From contig JAUXHH010000043.1 of the NCBI GenBank assembly GCA_030621655.1, forward strand, positions 1 to 10,598: DNA of 10,598 nucleotides. Direction: 5' to 3'. Positions 1-6,705 of this stretch are shown here, one piece after another. The position numbers and the translations under genes are program-made. Numbering within the stretch: the stretch's first letter is position 1; the number at the start of each line of letters is the position of its first letter. The DNA comes from Desulfobacterales bacterium. GTDB taxonomy: Bacteria; Desulfobacterota; Desulfobulbia; Desulfobulbales; BM004. Under the pieces are notes generated by a model. It was not told the origin of the DNA. It worked only from the letters and a program-made list of their open reading frames with translations, and made no database searches.

Positions 1-1
1 C

Positions 2-142
2 GTAAAAAGTGATGTCGCCGGCCTTGTAAACTCTTCCGGCCACAGGCATTACGCACATAATCAGCTGATAGTCTGGGGCCCTGTTGATGAGTGCGGGACT
101 TTCTACGACTGTATAGATATTTCAAGCACCCCACGAGCCTGA
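2..142 (+). CDS. 3' end of an unrecognised protein (partial)
   Basis: An open frame enters from the left edge and runs 46 codons to a TGA at 140-142. The visible C-terminus contains the stretch HRHYAHNQLIVWG and two cysteines (in DECG and YDCI), with no CXXCH motif. I do not recognise the family. It is treated as coding because the frame is open from the edge, the composition is protein-like, and hairpins including a good intrinsic terminator follow the stop directly. It is read in the same direction as the downstream cytochrome operon but is separated from it by about 260 bp, a terminator and a promoter, so it is probably a separate transcription unit. A chance open frame of this length remains possible. 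Confidence 0.5.
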   Translation, partial: VKSDVAGLVNSSGHRHYAHNQLIVWGPVDECGTFYDCIDISSTPRA

Positions 143-153
143 CGGTCAGGCTC
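135..153 (+). repeat. Perfect hairpin overlapping a stop codon
   Basis: GAGCCTGA (135-142) and TCAGGCTC (146-153) form a perfect 8-bp stem with a 3-base loop. The stem contains the TGA stop of the partial gene. No T tract follows, so alone it is not a classical terminator; it may protect the 3' end of the message or act with the second hairpin at 166-191. The heptamer TCAGGCT recurs at 258-264. Confidence 0.55.
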
Positions 154-165
154 ACCCTCCAACCC

Positions 166-201
166 TGGCTTGCCAAATCCCCGGCAGGCCAGTCTTGTTT
201 T
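166..201 (+). terminator. Rho-independent terminator of the upstream gene
   Basis: TGGCTTGCC (166-174) pairs with GGCAGGCCA (183-191), giving a 9-bp stem with one G-T wobble and an 8-base loop. It is followed at once by the T-rich run GTCTTGTTTT (192-201). It lies 24 bases after the stop of the partial gene and probably ends that transcript. Confidence 0.7.
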
Positions 202-331
202 ATGAGAAATATATCCCGTATTTTGTATAATTCATGACCATTTCAGAAAAAATGGGGTCAGGCTGGTTTTGGGAGCTGTGCTCATTGAGATAATTTATAT
301 TGCTATAAAAAATCAAACAATATATAAATAT

Positions 332-360
332 TTGACTAGGATCTGGTCAATAATTTTTAT
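332..360 (+). promoter_or_regulatory. Candidate sigma-70 promoter of the cytochrome operon
   Basis: TTGACT (332-337) and TTTTAT (355-360) are separated by 17 bases, matching the -35/-10 consensus at 5 of 6 and 4 of 6 positions. The 50 bases upstream are very AT-rich, as in an UP element. Transcription would start near 367, giving a short leader before the GGAGG ribosome site at 396-400 and the ATG at 405. No operator dyad was seen over it. Confidence 0.5.
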
Positions 361-404
361 CCTGTACCTAAATGAAAGCCTAAAAATTTTGCCCTGGAGG
401 TCGC

Positions 405-1763
405 ATGAATACAGGAAGAACACTCAATACAATTCCTTCATTTTTTTCTGTCGTTGTTGCAGTCCCCCTCTTCTTCATTGTCTTCGGCTGCATGAGTGCT
501 GTGAGTAATGATGCTGCAGCTGTGGAAAAAAAATCCTGTGTCACCTCGAAATGCCACGCCAATATGGGCAAGGAAAAATACGTTCATGGTCCTGCATCAG
601 TCGGCCAGTGTACCATATGCCATGTCCTGACTGCAGAACACGCGTTCAAGCCCATAGAGAATGTAGGCAAACTCTGTAATCAATGCCATGACAAGGAGTT
701 TACCGGTAAGGTTAACCATGATCCGGTACTGAAAGGACAATGCACCGGATGTCATGACTCGCATCAATCCCCTTATGAGTTTATGTTGCTCGGCGAAGGC
801 GAGAATTTATGTTTTATATGCCACGACAAAAAAATTATAGCCGGAGAATTTATTCATGGCCCGGTGGCCGTGGGCGGCTGCAGCGTTTGTCACCAACCCC
901 ATTCAAGTGATTATCCGAAGCTCCTTTTGGACGTTGGGAATGCTGCTTGTTACTCCTGCCATTTCGCCAAGGAGGAGTCTTTTAAGGAAAAAAAACATAT
1001 GCACTCACCTGTAGAGGAAGCATGTATTCTTTGTCACAGTCCCCATAGCGGAAATTATGAATACAATTTTGCCGCTGACGGGAGCCAAGACCTCTGTCTT
1101 GGCTGTCATGATGATATTCAGGAGATTGTTGAGGACTCTAAGAATAAGCACGGCGGACTCGAAACGGAGAGAAAATGTCTTGGATGCCATGATGCCCATG
1201 TCTCTGATTATCCCAAACAGTTGCTTAAAGAGCCTTTAAACCTCTGTATTAGCTGTCATGACAGGGAATATGGCAGCGGAAAAACACGTGTGGCTAATAT
1301 GAAGCCTATACTGGATGAGAACAAGGTCCATCATGGTCCCATCAAGCAAAATGACTGTTCAGCCTGTCATTCTCCCCATGGTTCCAATAACTTCAGAATA
1401 CTGCGGGAATACTTCCCGCCGGTTTTCTATGCCCCATACGATGCAAATAATTATAAGCTCTGTTTTATGTGTCATGAGCAGACCATTGCCCAGGAGAAGT
1501 TTACCACCACTTTGACCGGTTTTCGGAACGGTAAACAGAATCTTCATTACGTCCATGTCAATCTGAAGGTAAAGGGTCGGACCTGCAGGGCATGTCATGA
1601 TGCCCATGCCACGAACAACCCCAAACATATCCGCGACGGTGTGCCCTTTGGAGCCTGGAACCTGCCGATTAATTTTGAAAAAACCGCTGCCGGCGGCCAG
1701 TGTCTGCCGGGATGTCACCAGCTTTTCAAGTATGATAGAGAAAAAGAGGTGTTTAACAGATAG
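405..1763 (+). CDS. Exported multiheme c-type cytochrome, up to 15 hemes (doubled-CXXCH family)
   Basis: A 452-residue exported electron-transfer protein. The ATG at 405 follows GGAGG (396-400). Residues 13-28 are a hydrophobic signal; FGC29 is a possible but imperfect lipobox (Phe at -2), so the mature protein is either a lipoprotein or is cleaved near AAA39. Thirteen canonical CXXCH motifs start at residues 69, 91, 113, 136, 159, 182, 207, 231, 258, 281, 318, 353 and 394. A CX4CH at 45-51 and a CX3CH at 433-438 may bind two more hemes. Repeats of the type CxxCH-x-x-H-x-S/N, such as CHQPHSSDY and CHSPHGSNN, alternate with plain motifs, as in the doubled-CXXCH family; HGP/HDP histidines are likely sixth ligands. 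No other fold is visible. It is the first gene of the block and probably acts in the periplasm or on the outer membrane, passing electrons along a heme chain. The precise partner and symbol are not known. Confidence 0.95.
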   Translation: MNTGRTLNTIPSFFSVVVAVPLFFIVFGCMSAVSNDAAAVEKKSCVTSKCHANMGKEKYVHGPASVGQCTICHVLTAEHAFKPIENVGKLCNQCHDKEFTGKVNHDPVLKGQCTGCHDSHQSPYEFMLLGEGENLCFICHDKKIIAGEFIHGPVAVGGCSVCHQPHSSDYPKLLLDVGNAACYSCHFAKEESFKEKKHMHSPVEEACILCHSPHSGNYEYNFAADGSQDLCLGCHDDIQEIVEDSKNKHGGLETERKCLGCHDAHVSDYPKQLLKEPLNLCISCHDREYGSGKTRVANMKPILDENKVHHGPIKQNDCSACHSPHGSNNFRILREYFPPVFYAPYDANNYKLCFMCHEQTIAQEKFTTTLTGFRNGKQNLHYVHVNLKVKGRTCRACHDAHATNNPKHIRDGVPFGAWNLPINFEKTAAGGQCLPGCHQLFKYDREKEVFNR

Positions 1764-1801
1764 TGAATGGGTGAAGAAACAAGGAAATAAGAAGGGGATA
1801 T

Positions 1802-2320
1802 ATGGGTAAAGCCGTCCGGGTAATGATTGTCGTTTTTTGTTTGCTCTCTGCCTCGATCCTATCGTTTGCGGAAGAAGAGCAGCAATTGGTGGGACAGACT
1901 TCCATTAATGAAAAGTCTGACAGCCCTGCGGTGGAGAACCTTGGAAATTCCATTGACCAAGCCATAGACTCGGCCAGACAAAAAATTAAGGAGGCTCCCT
2001 CTTCCTTAAAGGACAAGACCGCCCTTGGTTATCTTCTTTTGAAAAAAGGCTCCCTGGAAGAGGCGGGTAAGGTGTTCGATGAAGTTCTGGAAGTCAACGG
2101 CAACTATCATGAGGCCCTGACCGGCAAAGGGATTGTCCTGTCAAGAATGGGTAAGGATCAGGAGGCTGAGGAAGTCCTGCAGAATGCCCTGCAATTGAAT
2201 CCCAACCCGGTGCGGACATATTACGAGCTGGGCCTTCTATATGAAAAAAGAGGAGATTTTATCCAGGCCAACACAGAGTATAAGAAAGGCATAGAAAAAT
2301 TTAAGCAGGGAAGGAAGTAA
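1802..2320 (+). CDS. Periplasmic tetratricopeptide repeat protein
   Basis: A 172-residue protein. A signal peptide ends at SFA23, followed by a polar linker (24-70) and about three TPR units (roughly 72-100, 103-135 and 137-168), with the usual A/G-Y-A spacing, for example in TYYELGLLYEKRGDF. The ATG at 1802 follows the purine-rich site AAGGGGA (1792-1798). The gene lies 38 bases after the large cytochrome, and its TAA shares one base with the next ATG (TAATG), which implies translational coupling. TPR proteins of this size bind peptides or partner proteins; here an inferred role is as assembly or docking factor for the cytochromes on either side. There is no enzymatic motif. Confidence 0.9.
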   Translation: MGKAVRVMIVVFCLLSASILSFAEEEQQLVGQTSINEKSDSPAVENLGNSIDQAIDSARQKIKEAPSSLKDKTALGYLLLKKGSLEEAGKVFDEVLEVNGNYHEALTGKGIVLSRMGKDQEAEEVLQNALQLNPNPVRTYYELGLLYEKRGDFIQANTEYKKGIEKFKQGRK

Positions 2321-3498
2321 TGAATATCCGACAATATTCAGCAAAACTTCCTGAGAAACGAGATCCTGGACAATATTGTCATCTGCTGGGCAAGCGTTTC
2401 ACCCTGATACTGTGCTGTGTTCTCTGTAGTTTCTTTTTACAAATTCCAGCGGCAGCAACCCTGGAGGGATTGTATGTCGGTGCCGAAGTACCTGACTTTA
2501 CCCTTGAGGATATCAAAGGTCAGAATCTGGCTTTCAACGATATCAAAGGTGAAAAACTCACCATGATCATTTTCTGGTCCACCTGGAGCAGAAATTCAGA
2601 AAAAGCCCTGGCAGGCGCGCAGAAACTCTACGCCGCTTATAAGGATAAAGGGCTGTCGGTTGTGGCTGTCAATGCAAACGGCCTGCAGATATCTCCTGAC
2701 GAAATAAAAACGATAAATGATATAACTGCAGATCTTAATCTTGAATATCCCATCCTTCTGGACCGGGGTCTTGCTGTCTTTCACAATTACGGGGTTATTG
2801 CTCTCCCTTCGACGGTGATTTTGGATCCCGAAAGAATTATTCGTTATGAACTGTCCGGATATCCTGTTGTCGGCTCTGATGAAATGCTTGATTTTACCGT
2901 AGCTCACATAGAAGGACGAGAACCGAAGGCGGCGGCCGTACAAAAGAAGGGGTATCAACCTGACAAGAAAGCTATGCGTTTTTATAACATGGGTAAAAAT
3001 GCCCTGAATTCGAAACGCATGGCTGCAACAGCGGAAATGTGGTTTAAAAAAGCAGCCGAGGCAGACCCCAAGTTTGTGCAACCCCACATCAGCCTGGGCA
3101 GATTTTACGTGGCCCAGAATAAATTTGAACAGGCCAGAGAACAGTTTGATTCCGCCTTGCAGAAAGAGCCTGAAAATGTTGTGGCCCTTTGTGAGCTTGG
3201 CATGCTTCTGGTGGGGGACGAAAAGTTTGAAGACGGCAGGAATCTGATGCAAAAAGCCATAGAAGTCGAAGAATATTATACGCCTTGTTTTTATTATTTA
3301 GGTTATACTTATAGTAAAGAAGGAAAGATGGAAGAAGCATCAAATATGTTTGCCCGAGCCCTGGAGATCAACCCCATGGATATGAATATCTATATTTATC
3401 AAGGGCCGATGTATGAAGAGAGCGGCAATCCAGCAGAGGCAGCCAAGACATACCGTAAGGCTCTTGAGATAATTTTAGCCCATAAGAGCGGAGTATGA
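2320..3498 (+). CDS. Redoxin (TlpA/AhpC-like) fused to TPR repeats, active-site cysteines replaced by serine
   Basis: A 392-residue protein with a basic N-terminus, a membrane/signal segment (about 27-47), a thioredoxin-fold redoxin domain (about 53-200) and four or so TPR units (about 216-385). The redoxin fold is shown by VPDFTLEDIKG at the start, FWSTWS in the active-site position and the cis-proline loop ALP163ST. The usual WCxxC reads W89-S90-R-N-S93, so neither catalytic cysteine exists and thiol-disulfide chemistry of the normal kind is not expected. A binding or scaffold role is inferred, perhaps in holding apocytochromes or cytochrome assemblies. The start shares a base with the upstream stop, and the stop overlaps the next start by 4 bases (ATGA). 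A paralog with the same substitution lies on the minus strand at 7806-6706. Confidence 0.9.
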   Translation: MNIRQYSAKLPEKRDPGQYCHLLGKRFTLILCCVLCSFFLQIPAAATLEGLYVGAEVPDFTLEDIKGQNLAFNDIKGEKLTMIIFWSTWSRNSEKALAGAQKLYAAYKDKGLSVVAVNANGLQISPDEIKTINDITADLNLEYPILLDRGLAVFHNYGVIALPSTVILDPERIIRYELSGYPVVGSDEMLDFTVAHIEGREPKAAAVQKKGYQPDKKAMRFYNMGKNALNSKRMAATAEMWFKKAAEADPKFVQPHISLGRFYVAQNKFEQAREQFDSALQKEPENVVALCELGMLLVGDEKFEDGRNLMQKAIEVEEYYTPCFYYLGYTYSKEGKMEEASNMFARALEINPMDMNIYIYQGPMYEESGNPAEAAKTYRKALEIILAHKSGV

Positions 3499-4484
3499 AT
3501 CGCTGGCTGGTCACCCTGTTGCTGTTTTTCGCAATCTTTGCTGTTGTCATCAACCCGGTAATGGCCGAGGATAATCTTGAGATACTTTCACCACCGGACA
3601 TGGCCTCGGTCGGCGGCAGAATTATCAACATAGTCTGTAAGATAAATCAGGACTCTCTTGATACCATAAGGGTGTCGAGTAATTATGAATATGCCGAACC
3701 GCAACCGGTGAAACCGGTAGCTGCCCGTAACACCCTACGGCAAAGTCTTTTATTAAAAGAAGGGAAAAACAAGATAAAAATACAGGGATTGAAAGCAGGA
3801 AAGGTTGTTGAAGAAAAGGTTCTTTCCGTATTTCGCAGATTCAGTTTTTCAATGGATTATGTAACCCCGCCTCCCGGCTTTAAAGAGTATTTTTTTCATA
3901 CGCCGAAGAACGAAGAGCGCTGCCGCTTATGTCATGAAAATGAATTGAGGAAAGGCGCGAAGAGTCAGCAGGACGAACATCTGCCGGCCTGCTATACCTG
4001 TCATAAGAGGATAATGGATATCGAGAAAGCTCATGGCCCTGCAGCTGTGTGGGCTTGCGATCAATGCCACATGGAGAGTTCCGAACAAAGGACGTATGGG
4101 GTTCCGGTCCCTGCAGTAACCGTGTGCAGGATATGTCACACTGAGGCTCCCGACAAGTGGCAGTCGGAGCCATACGGCCACGCCCCGACAATCACAGGCA
4201 AATGCACCATCTGCCATGATCCGCATGGTTCGGATGAAACTTTCTTTATCAAAAGGGAATCAACCGACCTCTGCACCATCTGCCATGCGGATAAATTGAA
4301 GTATCCACATGTAATTACAACGAAATCTGGAATGGGCCATCCGGTGAAGCTGGGCCCGGAACGGTATTTTGGAAAACATTTTTCCTGTGCGTCCTGTCAC
4401 AATCCTCATGCAGAGAACAATCCATATTTATTGGTGAATTACAATGGATCCAAGTTGGAGTTTTGCAACAACTGCCACCGCTAA
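3495..4484 (+). CDS. Octaheme c-type cytochrome with N-terminal beta-sandwich-like region
   Basis: A 329-residue exported protein. A signal peptide ends at VMA24. Residues 25-115 have no heme motif and look beta-rich (LEILSPPDMASVGG at the start, then alternating strands around KNKIKIQGL), suggesting an Ig-like module. Eight CXXCH motifs follow, starting at 143, 166, 188, 211, 237, 260, 298 and 324; the last is only one residue from the C-terminus (CNNCHR). CHDPHGSDE and CHNPHAENNP are doubled-CXXCH signatures shared with the first gene. The ATG overlaps the upstream stop by 4 bases, so it is translationally coupled to the redoxin-TPR gene. Probably periplasmic or cell-surface electron carrier, with the Ig-like part as a docking module (inference). 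Confidence 0.94.
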   Translation: MNRWLVTLLLFFAIFAVVINPVMAEDNLEILSPPDMASVGGRIINIVCKINQDSLDTIRVSSNYEYAEPQPVKPVAARNTLRQSLLLKEGKNKIKIQGLKAGKVVEEKVLSVFRRFSFSMDYVTPPPGFKEYFFHTPKNEERCRLCHENELRKGAKSQQDEHLPACYTCHKRIMDIEKAHGPAAVWACDQCHMESSEQRTYGVPVPAVTVCRICHTEAPDKWQSEPYGHAPTITGKCTICHDPHGSDETFFIKRESTDLCTICHADKLKYPHVITTKSGMGHPVKLGPERYFGKHFSCASCHNPHAENNPYLLVNYNGSKLEFCNNCHR

Positions 4485-4544
4485 AGAACCCCCTTTCCCG
4501 CATTCTCTGAATTTTTCTTTAAGGCTTGCAGCAAGGTATTTCCT

Positions 4545-4576
4545 AACCAATTGTTTTAGGGTGGTTTGTTTTTTTT
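4545..4576 (+). terminator. Weak candidate terminator after the octaheme gene
   Basis: AACC (4545-4548) can pair with GGTT (4563-4566), or CCTAA (4542-4546) with TTAGG (4556-4560), just before an uninterrupted run of eight T (4569-4576). The stems are short and AT-rich, so termination may be partial. This would leave some read-through into the c7 cytochrome block. Confidence 0.35.
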
Positions 4577-4579
4577 GAT

Positions 4580-4628
4580 ATGGCAAAATAGGTATTAAAA
4601 CTTGCCATTTACCTTGTTTTACTGGTAA
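4580..4628. promoter_or_regulatory. Dyad pair in the gap between the two cytochrome blocks
   Basis: ATGGCAA (4580-4586) and TTGCCAT (4602-4608) form a perfect 7-bp inverted repeat with a 15-base spacer. It is followed directly by TTACC (4609-4613) and GGTAA (4624-4628). They lie 60-110 bases upstream of the ATG at 4690, where an operator or a leader hairpin would be expected. A TTGACA at 4647-4652 has no convincing -10 partner. Function is unknown. Confidence 0.35.
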
Positions 4629-4689
4629 TGTTTCATAAATTGCATTTTGACATAGTATGGATTTTCCATTGTTACCTGGGAGGAATGGT

Positions 4690-5487
4690 ATGAAAAAGGC
4701 GATTTTTACTACCGCACTGTTGTTTGCCATTATAGGTATCGCGTTTGCTCAAACCGGTGTGAAAAAGAGAAGGCCGCTTCCGTTTGAGTTTGGCAGAGTT
4801 GTCATCAATAATTATTCAGAAGCATCACACATTGCCCCGGTTGTATTTGATCATTGGCTTCATCGAGCTAAATTCACCTGCAGGCTCTGTCATGTCGATA
4901 TCGGTTTTGGCATGAAGGCCGGTGCCACGGACATAAAGGCCAGGGACAATATAAATGGCTATTATTGCGGTACCTGTCATAACGGTACAAGAGTGTTTGG
5001 TGATACGTCAGTGTTTTCATCATGCAAAGAGGGGTCTGGCAAGATGAATGCAACATGTAACCGCTGTCATTCCCTTGGCAAAAACGTTACACGAAAATAC
5101 GATTTCAGAGAGTTTGTCAAGGGGTGGCCAAGGGAAAGGCTTGGTAATGGCGTCGATTGGGAGAAGGCTGAGGACCGGGAACTGATTATACCTTATGATT
5201 ACATTGAAGGTGTTTCCATAAAGAGGGAAAAGCTGATTGTGCAGCAGGATTTCAAGATTGCTCCCAAGGTCGAGGGTATGCCTGATATTATTTTTTCCCA
5301 TGATAAGCATACATTCTGGAACGGCTGCGAGTTGTGTCACCCGGAAATATTTACGGGTATCAAGAAAGGATTAACGAAGTATTCAATGGTGGATCTTTAT
5401 GAGGGCAAATATTGCGGCGTCTGTCATATTAATGTGGCATTCCCACTCCTTGACTGCCAGAGATGCCATACCGAGAAGGTTCAATAA
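4690..5487 (+). CDS. Hexaheme c7-type cytochrome (two triheme domains), copy 1
   Basis: A 265-residue exported cytochrome. I chose the ATG at 4690 over an in-frame ATG at 4657 because GGGAGG (4678-4683) sits 6 bases before it and the protein then starts directly with a signal peptide, MKK through AFA20. There are two c7-type triheme domains: hemes at C64, C93 and C123, then C213, C242 and C256. Each domain opens with the c7 pattern F-x-H-x-x-H ahead of the first CXXCH (FDHWLHRAKFTCRLCH and FSHDKHTFWNGCELCH), whose histidines are the expected sixth ligands. A linker of about 80 residues with no heme joins the domains. By analogy with triheme c7 proteins such as PpcA it is probably a periplasmic electron shuttle or a unit of a heme chain. 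It is paralogous to the protein at 5828-6634, and the first heme regions are nearly identical in DNA. Confidence 0.94.
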   Translation: MKKAIFTTALLFAIIGIAFAQTGVKKRRPLPFEFGRVVINNYSEASHIAPVVFDHWLHRAKFTCRLCHVDIGFGMKAGATDIKARDNINGYYCGTCHNGTRVFGDTSVFSSCKEGSGKMNATCNRCHSLGKNVTRKYDFREFVKGWPRERLGNGVDWEKAEDRELIIPYDYIEGVSIKREKLIVQQDFKIAPKVEGMPDIIFSHDKHTFWNGCELCHPEIFTGIKKGLTKYSMVDLYEGKYCGVCHINVAFPLLDCQRCHTEKVQ

Positions 5488-5492
5488 ATGCT

Positions 5493-5819
5493 ATGAAAAA
5501 TTTCAGTCGATTTACCCTCCTGAGTTTACTGTTCCTGTATCTTTTCTTTGGGAACTGTATTGTCGGCAACTTCAGCAGTGTCTATGCGCAGGATGACTGG
5601 AAGCAGGAATATTCTTCTGTCTGTGCCAAGACGCAAAATGCCATGATCCTCACTCCCGAAGAACTGAAAAGTTATATCGACCGGTGTGACAAGCTACTGG
5701 CTCTTATTAATGAGCTGGAGGGGGAGCAGGCGGCAACTGAGAAAAAAGTTTATACAAAAAGGGTGAAAATGTGCAGAGAACTGTATCAGTTCGCCCTGGA
5801 ATATAAGGAACACAAATAA
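5493..5819 (+). CDS. Small exported helical protein of unknown function between two c7 cytochromes
   Basis: A 108-residue protein starting at the ATG at 5493, 5 bases after the upstream stop. An in-frame ATG at 5463 lies inside the cytochrome gene and would put ten polar residues before the signal peptide, so I rejected it. The signal peptide ends at VYA32. The mature part is about 76 residues, mostly charged and helical, with three cysteines (C44, C65, C94) and no CXXCH, so no covalent heme is expected. TPEELKSYIDRC and KKVYTKRVKMCRELYQF look like two amphipathic helices carrying cysteines. I do not recognise the family. The position, 5 and 8 bases from the flanking cytochrome genes, implies co-translation and a role with them, for example as a chaperone or small subunit (inference). 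Confidence 0.82.
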   Translation: MKNFSRFTLLSLLFLYLFFGNCIVGNFSSVYAQDDWKQEYSSVCAKTQNAMILTPEELKSYIDRCDKLLALINELEGEQAATEKKVYTKRVKMCRELYQFALEYKEHK

Positions 5820-5827
5820 TAATTCTG

Positions 5828-6634
5828 ATGGCACCAATACAAAAGTTATTATCCGCCTTCATCATTGCCCTCACCGTACCGGTTTCAGCCTCAGCGGCGG
5901 ACTACTCTCATTATCTGCGTCATATTCCACCGGCGGAAAATTTTGGCCAGGTAGTACTGGACAACTATTCTCATAAGGCGGGTGTTTTACCCGTGACCTT
6001 TGATCACTGGCTTCATCGAGCTAAGTTCACCTGCAGGCTCTGTCACATTGACATCGGTTTCGCCATGAAGGCTGAAATGACTGAAATCAGTGCCGCAGAT
6101 AACATGAGCGGCTACTATTGTGGCGCCTGTCATGACGGTAAAAGGGTCTTTGACGGCAGAAATATCTTTGGTTCCTGTGCCGAAAACTACACCGAAGATG
6201 AAGGAAAAAGGTGTGCCAGGTGTCATTCCAGTGCTGAGGCTGAAGAAAGAAAATATGATTACAAGTCATTCAGTGAAAAACTGCCGAAACTGCCCGGCAA
6301 CTTAATTGACTGGGAAAAAGCGGAAAGTGAAGGAAAAGTCAAACTGACAGACTTTCTTGAAGGTGTTTCTTATAAGAGGGAGCCCCTGAAAGCCCAGGAT
6401 GATTTTACCATCAAAATAAGATCCTGGGACGTTATCTTTTCCCACAGGAAACATACAGTCTGGAACGGTTGCGAACTTTGTCATCCCATGATATTCCCCA
6501 GTACGAAAAGAGGCACGACTAAATACTCTATGTTTCAGATAATGATGAAGGGAGAATACTGCGGGGTCTGTCATACATCGGTGGCATTTTCCGTATGGCT
6601 GTGCGCTAAGTGCCATATAACTCTGGTTGAGTAA
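5828..6634 (+). CDS. Hexaheme c7-type cytochrome (two triheme domains), copy 2
   Basis: A 268-residue exported cytochrome. A signal peptide ends at ASA23. Hemes start at C69, C98, C129, C215, C245 and C259 in two c7-type triheme domains, with axial-ligand patterns FDHWLHR and FSHRKHT as in copy 1. Conserved elements between the copies include the NGCELCHP motif, the YDY/YDF linker start and the closing VCH-x-x-VAF segment. The extra cysteine after the second heme (C117, in GSC) also matches copy 1 (C112). The ribosome site is poor: AAGGA at 5805-5809 is 18 bases upstream, so translation may depend on coupling to the preceding small gene 8 bases away. It is the last gene of the plus-strand run and is followed by a convergent gene. 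Probable periplasmic electron carrier. Confidence 0.94.
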   Translation: MAPIQKLLSAFIIALTVPVSASAADYSHYLRHIPPAENFGQVVLDNYSHKAGVLPVTFDHWLHRAKFTCRLCHIDIGFAMKAEMTEISAADNMSGYYCGACHDGKRVFDGRNIFGSCAENYTEDEGKRCARCHSSAEAEERKYDYKSFSEKLPKLPGNLIDWEKAESEGKVKLTDFLEGVSYKREPLKAQDDFTIKIRSWDVIFSHRKHTVWNGCELCHPMIFPSTKRGTTKYSMFQIMMKGEYCGVCHTSVAFSVWLCAKCHITLVE

Positions 6635-6661
6635 TCGCTTTTTTCGCCCGTGCCAAAATTC

Positions 6662-6685
6662 GGGGCGGTTCTTTGAATCCGCCCC
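6662..6685. terminator. Hairpin terminator between convergent genes
   Basis: GGGGCGG (6662-6668) and CCGCCCC (6679-6685) form a perfect 7-bp GC-rich stem with a 10-base loop, in the 71-bp space between two convergent stops. On the minus strand it is followed by GAATTTTGG, a weak T tract; on the plus strand no T run follows. It probably ends the minus-strand transcript and may block read-through from the plus strand. Confidence 0.55.
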
Positions 6686-6705
6686 TGATGTGTTCTATGC
6701 GGGAT

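Noticed and set aside
226..231. Perfect TATAAT upstream of the first cytochrome.
   Set aside because: No -35 box at a suitable distance; the site at 332-360 is a better promoter.
251..264. AATGGGGTCAGGCT, resembling sequences often seen near REP-associated transposases.
   Set aside because: There is only one clear copy, no transposase frame and no flanking hairpin of the REP type; too short to support a call.
4428..4730. 100-residue minus-strand frame over the gap between the cytochrome blocks (with a TLKQLVRKYL segment), possibly a transposase remnant.
   Set aside because: It overlaps the octaheme gene end and the next gene's start, has no ribosome site, and I could not match it to a transposase family.
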